Of a stretch of 11,118 bases of DNA, positions 1-6,534 are shown piece by piece. Source of the DNA: DASREM01 sp035652095 (GTDB lineage: Bacteria; Acidobacteriota; Terriglobia; Terriglobales; Acidobacteriaceae); assembly GCA_035652095.1 (NCBI GenBank), contig DASREM010000017.1:1-11118 (forward strand), written 5' to 3'. The notes beneath the pieces are model-generated. The model worked only from the letters and a program-made list of their open reading frames with translations, searched no databases and was not told the DNA's origin. A program made the position numbers and the translations under genes. Positions within the stretch are counted from its first letter, which is position 1. Each line of letters begins with the position of its first letter.

Positions 1-1
1 G

Positions 2-502
2 CTCAAAATGGCCCGCGAGAAGAACCTCGACCTGGTTGAAATTTCCCCCACTGCGCAGCCTCCGGTTTGCCGCATCATGGATTACGGGAAGTTCCTGTAC
101 CAGCAAGAAAAAAAGGAACGCGAAGCCAAGAAACATCAGAAGACTATCGTGGTCAAGGAAGTGAAGTTCCGCATCAATGTGGACGACCACGATTACGAGA
201 CCAAGAAAAATCACGTGCTGCGCTTTCTCGACGAGGGAGACAAGGTCAAGGCGACCATCTTCTTCCGCGGAAGAGAAATGACGCGCACCGGCCTGGGTCG
301 CGAGATCCTGGAACGGTTGATTAAAGATATTGGCGACAGGGGGATTGTGGAATTCCGTCCCCGCCAGGAAGGCAATACGCTGCACCTGATCCTGGCGCCC
401 AAGAAGACAGATACCAAGCCGCAAGGGAAATCGGAATCGAAGCCGAAGCCACAGCAGCAACAGGCGCAGGCGCCTCCGATCCAGCGAGTGAATCAAGCGT
501 AG
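2..502 (+). CDS. infC: Translation initiation factor IF-3, 5' partial
   Basis: IF-3 binds the 30S subunit, keeps it apart from 50S, and checks the initiator tRNA and start codon. The frame is open from the left edge. The ATG at position 8 is probably an internal methionine: it aligns with the middle of the N-terminal domain, just before the family signature LDLVEISPTAQPPVCRIMDY. The true start, often AUU in this gene, lies upstream of the window. The N-domain end and lysine-rich linker (about visible residues 1-50) are followed by the C-terminal 30S-binding domain, including VKEVKFR and VKATIFFRGREM. A tail of roughly 30 residues rich in Gln, Lys and Pro extends past the usual IF-3 end and is probably disordered. 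It heads the operon with rpmI and rplT, the classic bacterial order. Confidence 0.97.
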   Translation, partial: LKMAREKNLDLVEISPTAQPPVCRIMDYGKFLYQQEKKEREAKKHQKTIVVKEVKFRINVDDHDYETKKNHVLRFLDEGDKVKATIFFRGREMTRTGLGREILERLIKDIGDRGIVEFRPRQEGNTLHLILAPKKTDTKPQGKSESKPKPQQQQAQAPPIQRVNQA

Positions 503-510
503 AAGACAAG

Positions 511-587
511 CACTCAGCATTCAGCCAGTCCGGGCTCTGCCGGGAACCCGCAACATCGTGTGCTGGCTGAATTCTGAATGCTGAGTG
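511..587. repeat. Inverted heptamer repeat between infC and rpmI
   Basis: The left arm (511-528) reads as tandem 7-mers of the CAGCAYT type: CAGCATT at 515-521, then CAGCCAG at 522-528. The right arm (563-587) carries the same units in reverse complement: GCTGAAT, TCTGAAT, GCTGAGT at 566-586. Bases 511-524 pair perfectly with 574-587 (14 bp). Bases 525-528 pair with 563-566, which leaves a 7-nt bulge, one extra heptamer unit. The helix ends one base before the GAAGGA ribosome binding site of rpmI at 589-594, so in RNA it could affect L35/L20 translation. There is no U-run, so it is not a normal terminator. Confidence 0.8.
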
Positions 588-600
588 CGAAGGAAATGTT

Positions 601-795
601 ATGCCTAAACTGAAAACTCACAAAGGCGCTGCGAAGCGCTTCAAGAAAACAGCCACGGGGAAGGTGAAGCGAGGGCACTCGCATCTGCGCCACATGCTTA
701 CCTCCAAGCCCCACAAACGTAAGAAGAAACTCGGAGCGGCGGTGCTGGTCAGCGATGCCGACACTCCGAAAATCAAGCGGATGATTCCGTACTAG
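601..795 (+). CDS. rpmI: 50S ribosomal protein L35
   Basis: This is a small basic protein of the large ribosomal subunit. The 64 residues match the usual L35 length, and the start MPKLKTHKGAAKRFKKTATG is the family signature. The second half (HLRHMLTSKPHKRKKKL, ending IKRMIPY) is also typical. GAAGGA at 589-594 is a well-placed ribosome binding site with 6 nt to the ATG. It lies between infC and rplT as in most bacteria. In Escherichia coli and Bacillus, L20 represses this pair by binding leader RNA. No recognisable copy of those L20 sites was found here; the spacer is filled by a heptamer hairpin instead. Confidence 0.98.
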   Translation: MPKLKTHKGAAKRFKKTATGKVKRGHSHLRHMLTSKPHKRKKKLGAAVLVSDADTPKIKRMIPY

Positions 796-799
796 CTCC

Positions 800-827
800 G
801 TACCGAGTACCTGGTACCGAGTGCCGA
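800..827. repeat. Tandem heptamer array GTACCGA (rpmI-rplT spacer)
   Basis: Four head-to-tail 7-mers are seen: GTACCGA (800-806), GTACCTG (807-813), GTACCGA (814-820) and GTGCCGA (821-827). The array begins 5 nt after the rpmI stop codon. Its sequence is unrelated to the CAGCAYT and GGTCGTT arrays of the other spacers, but the unit length is the same. Bases 824-829 (CCGAGC) can also pair with 841-846 (GCTCGG), giving a small 6-bp hairpin with no U-run. Confidence 0.75.
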
Positions 828-924
828 GCAAAACCTAAAAGCTCGGGGCGTGTGAAGAGGCTCAAAGACTCCGGTCTCCTACCTCCAGCCGCCGTGTAGT
901 AGAGAAAATAAAAAGGAGCACACC

Positions 925-1290
925 ATGCCTCGTGTAAAACGCGGAACCAAACGCCGCGCCAAACGCAAAAAGATATTGGACCGCGCGAGCGGTTATTTCC
1001 TCACAAAATCAAAACTGTACCGTTCCGCCAAGGAAGCGGTCGAGCGCGGGCTGAAGTTCGCCTACTCGGGTCGCAAGCAGAAGAAGCGCCAGTACCGCTC
1101 GCTGTGGATCGTGCGCATCGGCGCCGCCGCCAAGCTCAACGGCATGAGCTATAACCAGTTCATCCACGGCTTGAAAGAGGCGGGCGTCGAACTGGATCGG
1201 AAGATCCTGGCCGATCTCGCGGTCAAGGATCCCGGAGCGTTTAAGAGCCTCGCCGAGCAGGCGAAGGGCGCGCTCGGCGGGGCGGCGTAG
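925..1290 (+). CDS. rplT: 50S ribosomal protein L20
   Basis: L20 binds 23S rRNA early in large-subunit assembly and represses its own operon in several bacteria. The protein has 121 residues, near the usual 115-120. It begins with the family's very basic, RNA-binding N-terminal extension (MPRVKRGTKRRAKRKKIL, residues 1-18). The globular part follows with RQYRSLWIVRIGAAAKLNGM around residues 56-75. AAGGAG at 913-918, 6 nt before the ATG, sets the start. It follows rpmI by 129 nt, of which 28 are a heptamer array. It ends in a short Ala/Gly-rich tail. Confidence 0.98.
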   Translation: MPRVKRGTKRRAKRKKILDRASGYFLTKSKLYRSAKEAVERGLKFAYSGRKQKKRQYRSLWIVRIGAAAKLNGMSYNQFIHGLKEAGVELDRKILADLAVKDPGAFKSLAEQAKGALGGAA

Positions 1291-1325
1291 CAGCAGTCAG
1301 CACTCAGCATTCAGCACTCAGCCAT
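1291..1325. repeat. Tandem heptamer array CAGCANT (rplT-pheS spacer)
   Basis: Five units start directly after the rplT stop codon: CAGCAGT, CAGCACT, CAGCATT, CAGCACT and CAGCCAT. This is the same family as the infC-rpmI arms. The similarity continues past the heptamers: TCGGGTTCTCTGCC (1327-1340) resembles TCCGGGCTCTGCC (529-541). The two sites may therefore be copies of one longer intergenic element, here without an inverted right arm. Confidence 0.8.
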
Positions 1326-1338
1326 ATCGGGTTCTCTG

Positions 1339-1362
1339 CCCTGGCGCGTTGTTGCGTCAGGG
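1339..1362 (+). other. Hairpin upstream of pheS
   Basis: CCCTGGCGC (1339-1347) pairs with GCGTCAGGG (1354-1362): 9 bp including one G-U pair, with loop GTTGTT. It lies 55 nt before pheS. No U-run follows, so termination is unlikely. No short leader peptide rich in phenylalanine, as in enterobacterial pheM attenuation, was found between rplT and pheS. Its role is unknown; it may be the core of the adjacent repeat element. Confidence 0.4.
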
Positions 1363-1417
1363 TGGGTCTCCCATCGAGAGTTGCCGGGCCTACGCCCATC
1401 TCTCTATCGGACATTGA

Positions 1418-2533
1418 ATGGCCTACACCGTTCCTAAGTTGACGGATTTTTCGCAGGCGGCGCTCGATGCCGCGGTGCGCGATCTTTTGTCAGCTTTGGA
1501 ATCGGAGTCGGCTGCGGTCAGGAATGATGCGGAGTGGAAGACGTTCCGCGATCGCTGGATGGCCCGCAAGAATGGCGTGCTCACCACCGTCAACGATCTC
1601 TGGCTGAAAGCTGCGCCTGGGCCGGCGAAGCGCGAGGTCGGGCAGCGCGTCAATGTCGTCAGATCGCAGGTTGAAGCGGCGGTTGAAACGGCAGCGCAGA
1701 AGTTGAAGAGCGGAACCGCGTCGGCATCCGGTGGCGTCGATATCACGCTTCCCGGCATTCGCCGTCCTATCGGCGCGGAGCACCCCGTCATCAAGACGCT
1801 GAATGAAATCGTGGGTGTCTTCCGCAATCTAGGGTACTCGGTTGAAGAAGGTCCAGTGATCGAGACCGACTACTACAACTTCGAGGCGTTGAACTTCCCG
1901 CCGAACCATCCGGCGCGGGACACGCAGGACACGTTGTTCATTGCGAAGCAGGGCGCGAAGGCGGCACGCGACCGGCTGCTGCTGCGCACGCACACTTCTC
2001 CGGTGCAGATTCGCACCATGGAAAAGCTGAAGCCGCCGCTGCGCATCGTGATTCCCGGCAAAGTGCATCGCAATGATCCGCCGGACGCCAGCCATTCGCC
2101 AATGTTTCACCAGGTGGAAGGGCTTGCCGTCGATACCAACATTACGTTTGGCGATCTCAAGGGCACGCTCGATCATGCGATGAAGGCGCTGTTCGGGTCG
2201 AGTGTGAAGACGCATTTCCGGCCATCGTTCTTTCCGTTCACCGAGCCCAGCGCCGAGATGATGGTGTCGTGCTTCATCTGTGGAGGCAGCGGGCGCCGCG
2301 GGTCGGAGCCGTGCCGTCCGTGCAAGACGACGGGATGGATCGAGATTCTGGGCTGCGGCATGGTCGATCCGAATGTGTTCGAGCCTTTGAAGGACAACGG
2401 ATACGATCCGAAAAAAGTTTCGGGATTCGCGTTTGGCATGGGCGCCGATCGAATTGCGATTCTGAAATATGGTGTGGATGATATTCAGCTGTTCTTCCAG
2501 GGGGATGTGCGGTTCCTGGAACAGTGGCGGTAA
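1418..2533 (+). CDS. pheS: Phenylalanine--tRNA ligase alpha subunit
   Basis: This is the catalytic subunit of the alpha2-beta2 synthetase that charges tRNA-Phe using ATP. Residues 1 to about 100 form the helical N-terminal arm that contacts tRNA. The class II aminoacylation core follows: ETDYYNFEALNFPPNHPARD at 149-168 (motif 1 region), LLLRTHTSPVQ from about 187 (motif 2 region), and FGMGADRIAILKYG at 339-352 (motif 3). GCGMVDPNVF is also family-typical. Four cysteines (285, 288, 299, 302) form a C-x2-C-x10-C-x2-C knuckle of the kind present, often shorter, in many bacterial PheS and absent in E. coli. The length of 371 is slightly above the common 330-350. The ribosome binding site is weak; the ATG was chosen because no better start lies upstream and the N-terminus fits. 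Confidence 0.97.
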   Translation: MAYTVPKLTDFSQAALDAAVRDLLSALESESAAVRNDAEWKTFRDRWMARKNGVLTTVNDLWLKAAPGPAKREVGQRVNVVRSQVEAAVETAAQKLKSGTASASGGVDITLPGIRRPIGAEHPVIKTLNEIVGVFRNLGYSVEEGPVIETDYYNFEALNFPPNHPARDTQDTLFIAKQGAKAARDRLLLRTHTSPVQIRTMEKLKPPLRIVIPGKVHRNDPPDASHSPMFHQVEGLAVDTNITFGDLKGTLDHAMKALFGSSVKTHFRPSFFPFTEPSAEMMVSCFICGGSGRRGSEPCRPCKTTGWIEILGCGMVDPNVFEPLKDNGYDPKKVSGFAFGMGADRIAILKYGVDDIQLFFQGDVRFLEQWR

Positions 2534-2536
2534 GGC

Positions 2537-2674
2537 GGTCGTTGGTCGTTGGCTCTTGGTCGTTGGCAAGAGCTTTCTGCCTCCAACGATGCCGTTTCAG
2601 CTGAGAAGACACAAGGCTAGAGGCCAAAGACCAACGACCAAAGACCAACGGCCAAGGGCCAACGACCAACGACC
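2537..2674. repeat. Long inverted heptamer repeat between pheS and pheT
   Basis: The left arm holds tandem GGTCGTT-type 7-mers from 2537 (GGTCGTT, GGTCGTT, GGCTCTT, GGTCGTT). The right side has eight units of the complementary CCAACGA type, from 2624 to 2679. Bases 2537-2566 pair with 2645-2674 over 30 positions, 28 Watson-Crick and two G-U (2554 with 2657; 2560 with 2651), with a 78-nt loop. The last unit is CCAAATG, so the pheT start codon lies inside the array. The element fills nearly all of a 143-nt gap, although pheS and pheT are usually almost adjacent. Confidence 0.85.
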
Positions 2675-2676
2675 AA

Positions 2677-4710
2677 ATGAAACTTTCTCCCAATTGGATT
2701 CGCGAGTTTGTTGATCTTCCGGCTGACAGGCAGCGGCTTGCGCAAGACTTGACTTCGATTGGCATTGCGGTCGAAGGCATTTCGGGAGACGGCGCGAACA
2801 CTGTGTTCGAGATGGAGATCGGCACCAACCGTCCCGACGCCATGAACCACTACGGCGTAGCCCGCGAGGCGTCGGCTTTCTACAACAAGCCGCTGAAGCC
2901 GATCCAGCCAAAGCTGCCGGCAGCCAAACGAGGCGAAAATTTCCCTATCGAGATTGAAGATCCCAAGGGCGGGGCGCGGTTTACCGCGCGCATTCTGCGC
3001 AATGTAAAGATTCAGAACTCCCCGAAAAACGTGATTGATCGCCTCGCGCTGCTCGACCAGCGGGCCATCAACAACGCGGTGGATGCCACCAACTACGTTC
3101 TCTGGGAGATCGGAAAGCCGACGCACGTGTTCGATCTCGATTTGCTCGAGGGTGGCAAGATCGTGGTGCGGCGAGCGCGCGACGGAGAAACGCTGAAGAC
3201 GCTCGACGGCATCGAGCGCAAGCTCACGTCGGAAGACCTGGTGGTTGCCGATGCCAAGCGTCCCGTCGGGCTCGCCGGGACCATGGGCGGCTTCGACACC
3301 ATGATCACCGACAAGACCCGCAACATCCTGATCGAGTCGGCATGGTGGGATCCCGCGACGGTGCGCAAGATGGCGCGGCGCCACGGGCTGCACACGGATG
3401 CGTCGCACCGCTTCGAGCGGGGTGCGGACTTTGAATCGACGGTGCTCTCGACGGATCGGGTTGCCGAACTGATCCTGCAATCGGGGGGCGGGGAGCTGAT
3501 AGGCAATCCGATCGATGTGATTGCGCGACAGATCGATCAGGCGCCCATCGGATTGCGGCTTAAAGGGGTCGCGCGCATTCTTGGCAGCAATCTTCGCCCG
3601 AGCGAGATCGTGGGCATCCTGGAGCGCCTTGGCTTCTACCTGCTGCCCGAAGCAGAGGACGAATACACGGTGCAGGTTCCAAGCTGGCGGCTCGATATCG
3701 AACGCGAGATCGACTTGATCGAAGAGATCGCCCGCCTGCATGGCTACGACAAGTTCGCGAATACGCTTCCGTCGTTTACGGGAGCAGTGGTCGAGACACT
3801 GACGGCTGAGAAAGACCGCAAGCTGCGCTCGAGTTGCCTTGCCCTGGGGTACAACGAAGCGGTTTCGCTGAGCTTCATCTCTCAAGAAGATGCGACGAAG
3901 TTCTCGGCTGCGATCCCCATGGAACTCGAAAATCCGCAGAGCGAAGAAGCTTCGGTGATGCGCACATCGATTGTGCCCGGCATGCTCAACATGGTGAGCT
4001 ACAACCTGAATCGCGGAAACGACGACGTGCGGCTGTTCGAGATGGGGGAGACCTGGGAAGCTTCCGGCTCGAAAGCCACCGAGTTGCGCCGCATCTGCAT
4101 GGGCGCGACGGGAAGCGCTACCCCGGCTGGAGTTCATCAGGCTGCGAGAGCGTTGTCGTTTTTCGACATGAAAGGCGACGTGGAGAGTCTGCTGGAAGCC
4201 TTTGAGTACGAGTCGCTGCACTTCGAGTCGGGAGCCGATGAGTACTATCATCCGGGCCGTTCGGCGCGGGCGGTTATGGACGGGGCGCATGTGGCGCAAT
4301 TCGGGCAGTTGCATCCGGAGATTGCGCAGGCGCGAAAGTTGCGCCAGGATGTGTACCTCGGCGAAATCTATCTGGACCGGCTCTACACTCGCCCGCTGCG
4401 CGCGGTGCGATACCAAGCTTTGCCGCGCTACCCGGGAGTGGAGCGCGACTTCTCATTCATCTTCCCGGATGACATTGCATTCGAAAAAATTCAGCGAGCG
4501 GTCGAAGCGCTGACGATTGCGGAGATGCGGAGCTTTGTTCCCGCCGAGATTTTCCGCGGCGGCGCGATTCCGGCAGGGAAGTACTCTGTGCTGCTGCGCG
4601 CGAAGTTCCAGTCGAACGAGCGCACCTTGCGCGAAGACGAAGTGGCGCAGTGGTCGGCGCAGATGATCAGGGCGCTGGAGTCGCTCGGAGCCACTCTTCG
4701 CGCCAGCTAA
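2677..4710 (+). CDS. pheT: Phenylalanine--tRNA ligase beta subunit, short form
   Basis: The beta subunit holds the editing site that removes mischarged Tyr and contributes to tRNA binding. The start MKLSPNWIREFVDL matches the family exactly. Domains in order: N-terminal fragment (1-35), B3/B4 editing domain (about 95-268, with INNAVDATNYVLWEIGKPTH and DASHRFERG), B5 (about 285-360, ending EEIARLHGYD), catalytic-like module, and C-terminal ferredoxin-fold anticodon-binding domain (about 585-677, YPGVERDFSF). The protein has 677 residues against roughly 800 in most bacteria. The missing part is the tRNA-binding OB-fold: residue 36 (after VEGIS) runs almost straight to the EIGTNRPD motif at 47-54. 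No Shine-Dalgarno sequence is seen, because a heptamer repeat occupies its place. Confidence 0.96.
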   Translation: MKLSPNWIREFVDLPADRQRLAQDLTSIGIAVEGISGDGANTVFEMEIGTNRPDAMNHYGVAREASAFYNKPLKPIQPKLPAAKRGENFPIEIEDPKGGARFTARILRNVKIQNSPKNVIDRLALLDQRAINNAVDATNYVLWEIGKPTHVFDLDLLEGGKIVVRRARDGETLKTLDGIERKLTSEDLVVADAKRPVGLAGTMGGFDTMITDKTRNILIESAWWDPATVRKMARRHGLHTDASHRFERGADFESTVLSTDRVAELILQSGGGELIGNPIDVIARQIDQAPIGLRLKGVARILGSNLRPSEIVGILERLGFYLLPEAEDEYTVQVPSWRLDIEREIDLIEEIARLHGYDKFANTLPSFTGAVVETLTAEKDRKLRSSCLALGYNEAVSLSFISQEDATKFSAAIPMELENPQSEEASVMRTSIVPGMLNMVSYNLNRGNDDVRLFEMGETWEASGSKATELRRICMGATGSATPAGVHQAARALSFFDMKGDVESLLEAFEYESLHFESGADEYYHPGRSARAVMDGAHVAQFGQLHPEIAQARKLRQDVYLGEIYLDRLYTRPLRAVRYQALPRYPGVERDFSFIFPDDIAFEKIQRAVEALTIAEMRSFVPAEIFRGGAIPAGKYSVLLRAKFQSNERTLREDEVAQWSAQMIRALESLGATLRAS

Positions 4711-4756
4711 GAACGCGGAATTACCCGCAGCTGCGCTGTAAGGACTTTCTACCTTA

Positions 4757-4785
4757 TTGACAAGCTTGGGGAATGAGATAAGACT
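4757..4785 (+). promoter_or_regulatory. Possible promoter of the FG-GAP gene
   Basis: A perfect -35 hexamer TTGACA lies at 4757-4762. The best -10 options downstream are poor: TAAGAC at 4779-4784 (16-nt spacing) or GACTAT at 4782-4787 (19-nt spacing), each matching 3 of 6. The site lies in the 176-nt gap between pheT and the secreted-protein gene, where a new promoter is expected. No convincing terminator for the pheT operon was found in the gap. Confidence 0.35.
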
Positions 4786-4886
4786 ATCCCACCTCGATTC
4801 GCTTCCCGCCGTTGGCTTAGAAGTGGATGACTCACTTTTGCCGCCACTGATCTTCAGCTCATTCGAGCAGATTTGAGGAATTTGGA

Positions 4887-6353
4887 ATGAATCGCTCCCA
4901 CACAGCGCAGAAAATCGCTCTTACCCTGCTATTGCTGACAGGCTTGTCGAGTCTCGCCTTTGCCGGTGAATTCCTGCCTGCGACCAACTTCTCCTTGCCT
5001 GCCGACCCCGACTTCGTCGTGGCCCTGGATTTCAATGGCGACGGGAAAATCGATCTTGCCGTGGCCAGCGGACTCGCGGACAACGTGTCGATTCTGCTCG
5101 GTAACGGCGACGGCACCTTCCAAAGTCCGGTCAGCTATGCGACCCAGGCCCGTCCCACGGGACTCGCGGCCGGCGACCTGAATGGAGACGGCAAGGTGGA
5201 CCTGATCACCGCGAATAACAGCAGCATGAGCGTCAGCGTGTTGCTGGGAAATGGCAACGGGACCTTCGGGACGGCAAATAATATTGCGCTGCCCATCGCC
5301 GATCCGTATGCGGTAACTCTTGCTGATTTCAATGGCGACGGAATTCTGGACGCGGCAGTCAGCAATAACGAATTAGCAAATGGACAACTTCTTGTGATGA
5401 TGGGGGTGGGCGATGGAACTTTCCTGACTCCGCTCACATACACCACCAGAGGCTCTTACTCTGACGGGGTAGCTGCCGGCGATTTCAACAACGATGGCCA
5501 CCTGGACCTGGCAGTCACGAACTACTGTTACAACAAAGTCTGCACCAACAGCCAGGGAAGTGTCTCCATCTTCCTGAACAACGGCGATGGCACCTTCGCC
5601 TCGGCGCAGGACCACCCTGCCGGCGCTCTGGCTTTTGGCGTGATTACCGCTGACTTTAACAATGACGGAAATGTGGACCTGGGGATCTGCGATGAATTTG
5701 CCATCGGCGTGATGCTCGGTCACGGGGATGGCACCTTCCAACGCATCATCGTGTTCGACAAGAATTCCTATGTCGTGGAGCAGATTTCCGCGGGCGATTT
5801 CGACGGAGATGGCGTCACCGACCTGGTGGGAACCCGAACCAATGTGGACCGAATCAGCGTCTTCATTGGAAAAGCGAGCGGAGGTTTCAATCTCCGCAAT
5901 GACTACGCGGTGGGCGGAGATCCGTTTGCGCTGGCCGCGGCCGATTTCAACGGCGACGGACACCAGGATATTGTTGTCGTCGGCGGATATTCCGCTGGCT
6001 TCGGCAGCATGCTGCTGAATAGCGGAGGCGTGGGCGCAGGAACCCTGTCACCATCCTCGCTCGATTTCGGCAACGTGAAAATTGATACCCAGAGCGCAAT
6101 GTTGCCGGTGACTCTTACCAATGCCGGGACCGGTCCTTTGAACGTGTTAAAAATCGGCACGGTGGGTACAGATGGCCCTCGCTTCCGGCAGAGTAACAAT
6201 TGCACCGCGCCGGTTCCGGTGGGCGGCAGTTGCACCATCAACGTGCAGTTCGAGCCATTTCAGACCAGGACCTATAACGCGACATTGACGGTTACCGACG
6301 ATGCGATCGGCGCCACGCAATCCATTCCGATCAAGGGCACGGGCACACCGTAG
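4887..6353 (+). CDS. Secreted FG-GAP/VCBS repeat protein with ASPM/Hydin-like domain
   Basis: Residues 1-26 are a signal peptide (LTLLLLTGLSSLAFA, likely cut at A26/G27). Seven FG-GAP repeats follow. Each has a calcium-binding D-x-N/D-G/N-D-G-x-x-D loop, starting at residues 48, 97, 147, 199, 256, 304 and 353. The 48-57 residue spacing predicts a complete seven-bladed beta-propeller. Several blades also carry GNGDGTF-like strands. Residues 385-487 form an immunoglobulin-like ASPM/SPD-2/Hydin-type domain (LSPSSLDFGNVKI ... KGTGTP), common at the ends of acidobacterial secreted proteins. C439 and C449 could form a disulfide. There is no membrane anchor or sorting signal, so it is probably released or surface-associated. 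Its ligand is unknown. TGAGGAA at 4874-4880 supports the start. It is probably monocistronic. Confidence 0.9.
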   Translation: MNRSHTAQKIALTLLLLTGLSSLAFAGEFLPATNFSLPADPDFVVALDFNGDGKIDLAVASGLADNVSILLGNGDGTFQSPVSYATQARPTGLAAGDLNGDGKVDLITANNSSMSVSVLLGNGNGTFGTANNIALPIADPYAVTLADFNGDGILDAAVSNNELANGQLLVMMGVGDGTFLTPLTYTTRGSYSDGVAAGDFNNDGHLDLAVTNYCYNKVCTNSQGSVSIFLNNGDGTFASAQDHPAGALAFGVITADFNNDGNVDLGICDEFAIGVMLGHGDGTFQRIIVFDKNSYVVEQISAGDFDGDGVTDLVGTRTNVDRISVFIGKASGGFNLRNDYAVGGDPFALAAADFNGDGHQDIVVVGGYSAGFGSMLLNSGGVGAGTLSPSSLDFGNVKIDTQSAMLPVTLTNAGTGPLNVLKIGTVGTDGPRFRQSNNCTAPVPVGGSCTINVQFEPFQTRTYNATLTVTDDAIGATQSIPIKGTGTP

Positions 6354-6373
6354 TTGATTCACAGTGTTCGCTG

Positions 6374-6401
6374 GACGGGCGTTCGCGCCCGTCTTTTTTT
6401 T
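6374..6401 (+). terminator. Intrinsic terminator after the FG-GAP gene
   Basis: GACGGGCG (6374-6381) and CGCCCGTC (6386-6393) form a perfect 8-bp stem with a TTCG loop, followed by eight T residues (6394-6401). It begins 21 nt after the stop codon. This is a textbook Rho-independent terminator. Confidence 0.93.
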
Positions 6402-6414
6402 CGGGTAAGGAAAC

Positions 6415-6527
6415 GGGCAGGGCCCCAGGCCGTAATTGTGAAAAGTCGGTGAAACCCGGCATGGGCCAAAGGCAACTGCGCGATGGCTGGAACCATCTAG
6501 GACAGGCATTCCGCCTGCCTCAAGGAG
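6415..6527 (+). promoter_or_regulatory. Candidate structured leader RNA (riboswitch-like) of the HAF gene
   Basis: GGGCAGG (6415-6421) pairs with CCTGCCT (6514-6520), closing a domain of about 100 nt. Inside are hairpins GTCGG/CCGGC (6445-6449 with 6456-6460, loop TGAAAC) and GATGG/CCATC (6482-6486 with 6493-6497). GGCCC (6421-6425) can pair with GGGCC (6463-6467). The 3' closing strand overlaps a competing hairpin, CAGGC (6503-6507) with GCCTG (6513-6517), and lies one base before the AAGGAG ribosome binding site (6522-6527). The stretch CGGTGAAA..CCGG..GGCAACTG recalls the cobalamin riboswitch core, but the usual AGGGAA box reads GTGAAA, so the class is not assigned. With a strong terminator just upstream, its promoter is unclear. 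Confidence 0.42.
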
Positions 6528-6534
6528 CCAAGAA

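Noticed and set aside
1291..1417. pheM-like attenuator or T-box before pheS
   Set aside because: No Phe-rich leader peptide, no terminator with U-run and no T-box sequence were found.
1829..2569. 246-residue - strand frame opposite pheS
   Set aside because: It is a shadow of pheS, and its N-terminus is made of the intergenic heptamer repeat.
511..2674. CRISPR array
   Set aside because: Repeats are 7 bp, contiguous without spacers, and differ between sites.
2469..2714. 81-residue + strand frame spanning the pheS-pheT gap
   Set aside because: Its middle simply translates the heptamers (repeated Q-R-P-T type pattern), and it overlaps both genes.
2617..4416. 599-residue open frame on the - strand opposite pheT
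   Set aside because: It lies entirely over well-supported pheT codons, has no ribosome binding site or recognisable domain, and is a shadow frame typical of GC-rich genes.
5373..5963. 196-residue - strand frame opposite the FG-GAP gene
   Set aside because: Its repetitive pattern mirrors the FG-GAP repeats of the + strand gene.
6415..6520. Firm assignment as a cobalamin or c-di-GMP riboswitch
   Set aside because: Only part of the cobalamin core is present (GGTGAAA, CAACTG; no AGGGAA), and the c-di-GMP ACGCAAAGCC box is absent; no class can be named from sequence alone.
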